Below, piece after piece: positions 6,813 to 7,267 of a DNA stretch of 7,267 bases. Under the pieces are notes generated by a model, which did not search any database, was not told the DNA's origin, and saw only the letters and a program-made list of their open reading frames with translations. The stretch is from Patescibacteria group bacterium (lineage in GTDB: Bacteria > Patescibacteriota > Minisyncoccia > Phycocordibacterales > GWA1-40-21). The position numbers and the translations under genes are program-made. Each line of letters begins with the position of its first letter. Position 1 is the first letter of the stretch. Location of the stretch: contig JAGXAA010000049.1 in NCBI GenBank assembly GCA_018971765.1, positions 1 to 7,267 on the forward strand, written 5' to 3'.

Positions 6813-7267
6813 CTAATTTATATCTGAAATTTTAATCTTTCGATTTTCTTTGGAAGAAATACGAATGGCCTCTAGAGTTTTGGCTTGATTCAGTATATTG
6901 GAATAAATATTTTTTATTTTCCCTTCATATTTATCTCTGCGCAAAATAGTGTCGCAAAAGTCGCTGAATATTAATTCAAAATGGTTTGCCGCAGAAATGT
7001 CTAATTGGACAGTAGACTCTTTCATCTTTTCGTTTTTTACAAGAAAAACTTCCGGCTTCATATCCGGAGGGATGGCATACGCTCTGGCAACATTTATAAG
7101 TCCATTTTCTCCCCAGACGGAATAGTTATTTTGATACACTGCATTAAAGCTAAATGCGATAAGCGCCGACACTCCATCTTCAAAATCAAGTTGCGCGGAA
7201 CCTTTCATATCAACCCCCCTTTCTTTGTCATAAAACATATTCGCCGATACTGAAACAGGCTCTTTCC
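6813..7267 (-). CDS. Gfo/Idh/MocA oxidoreductase, C-terminal part; possible NDP-hexose 3-ketoreductase
   Basis: The reading frame is open to the right edge of the window and ends at TAG (complement of 6813-6815), giving 150 residues. The Met at 7238 is internal: the frame runs unbroken upstream of it as KEPVSVSAN, ordinary sequence for this family, so the true start lies outside. FYDKERGVDMKGSAQLDF, SFNAVYQNNYSVWG and INVARAYAIPPDMKPEVFL are typical of the C-terminal beta-sheet domain of Gfo/Idh/MocA enzymes. The arginine-aromatic-Pro-Pro-Asp segment and the later NHFELIFSDF recall NDP-hexose 3-ketoreductases such as KijD10. These reduce the C3 keto group left by a 2,3-dehydratase, the enzyme encoded by the facing gene 25 bases away. 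The N-terminal NAD(P)-binding domain is not in the window. Superfamily call firm, specific activity an inference. Confidence 0.85.
   Translation of the reverse strand, partial: KEPVSVSANMFYDKERGVDMKGSAQLDFEDGVSALIAFSFNAVYQNNYSVWGENGLINVARAYAIPPDMKPEVFLVKNEKMKESTVQLDISAANHFELIFSDFCDTILRRDKYEGKIKNIYSNILNQAKTLEAIRISSKENRKIKISDIN

Noticed and set aside
6788..6817. Possible bidirectional terminator between the convergent genes (ATTAG at 6795-6799 and CTAAT at 6813-6817).
   Set aside because: The stem is only five A/T-rich pairs with a 13-base loop and one arm lies in the coding end of the - strand gene. It is too weak to call.
7005..7253. 82-codon open frame on the + strand at the right end.
   Set aside because: It lies opposite the oxidoreductase, whose protein clearly matches Gfo/Idh/MocA enzymes; the + strand translation shows no recognisable family or start signal.
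1..7267. CRISPR arrays, tRNA or rRNA genes, insertion sequences and DNA-level direct repeats.
   Set aside because: No regularly spaced repeats, transposase motifs, inverted-repeat ends or RNA-gene-like structures were seen; nearly the whole window is accounted for by protein-coding frames.

Overview
This window is AT-rich and densely coding. It looks like the interior of a bacterial surface-polysaccharide or glycoconjugate gene cluster that also makes a deoxysugar. The three internal gaps on the + strand are 57, 22 and 35 bases or shorter, one gene pair overlaps, and no stretch over 300 bases lacks a gene. Stops are TAA, TAG and one TGA, with no in-frame TGA inside any gene, so the standard bacterial code applies. 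No + strand start has a well-placed Shine-Dalgarno sequence, and two starts sit just downstream of TATAAT boxes. That combination, with the compact AT-rich layout, would suit a Patescibacteria (CPR)-like or similarly streamlined lineage. This is an inference from weak signals; no phylogenetic marker gene is present.

Layout, left to right on the + strand: (1) the C-terminal end of a COG4627-type SAM-dependent methyltransferase (1-262); (2) a 650-residue protein of no family I recognise (320-2272), which appears to be a degenerate Rossmann-like domain followed by four diverged modules of about 95 residues; (3) a 380-residue Rid/YjgF-superfamily protein with a chorismatase-like two-domain outline (2295-3437); (4) a fusion of a glycosyltransferase and an FkbM-type methyltransferase (3473-5062); (5) a second glycosyltransferase with an Asp-Asn-Asp motif (5080-6042); (6) a half-length, single-module NDP-hexose 2,3-dehydratase of the EvaA/TylX3 family (6026-6787), overlapping gene 5 by 17 bases. 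On the - strand, converging on gene 6, is (7) the C-terminal part of a Gfo/Idh/MocA oxidoreductase (6813-7267, 5' end outside the window).

How the genes may work together (inference): genes 6 and 7 match consecutive steps in making NDP-2,6-dideoxyhexoses, namely 2,3-dehydration of an NDP-4-keto-6-deoxyhexose and reduction at C3. The glycosyltransferases of genes 4 and 5 would assemble such sugars into a glycan, and the FkbM domain and gene 1 could add methyl groups. Genes 2 and 3 are the least explained. The most interesting candidates are the four-module protein of gene 2, the Rid-like protein of gene 3 that lacks the canonical RidA arginine, and the single-module 2,3-dehydratase.
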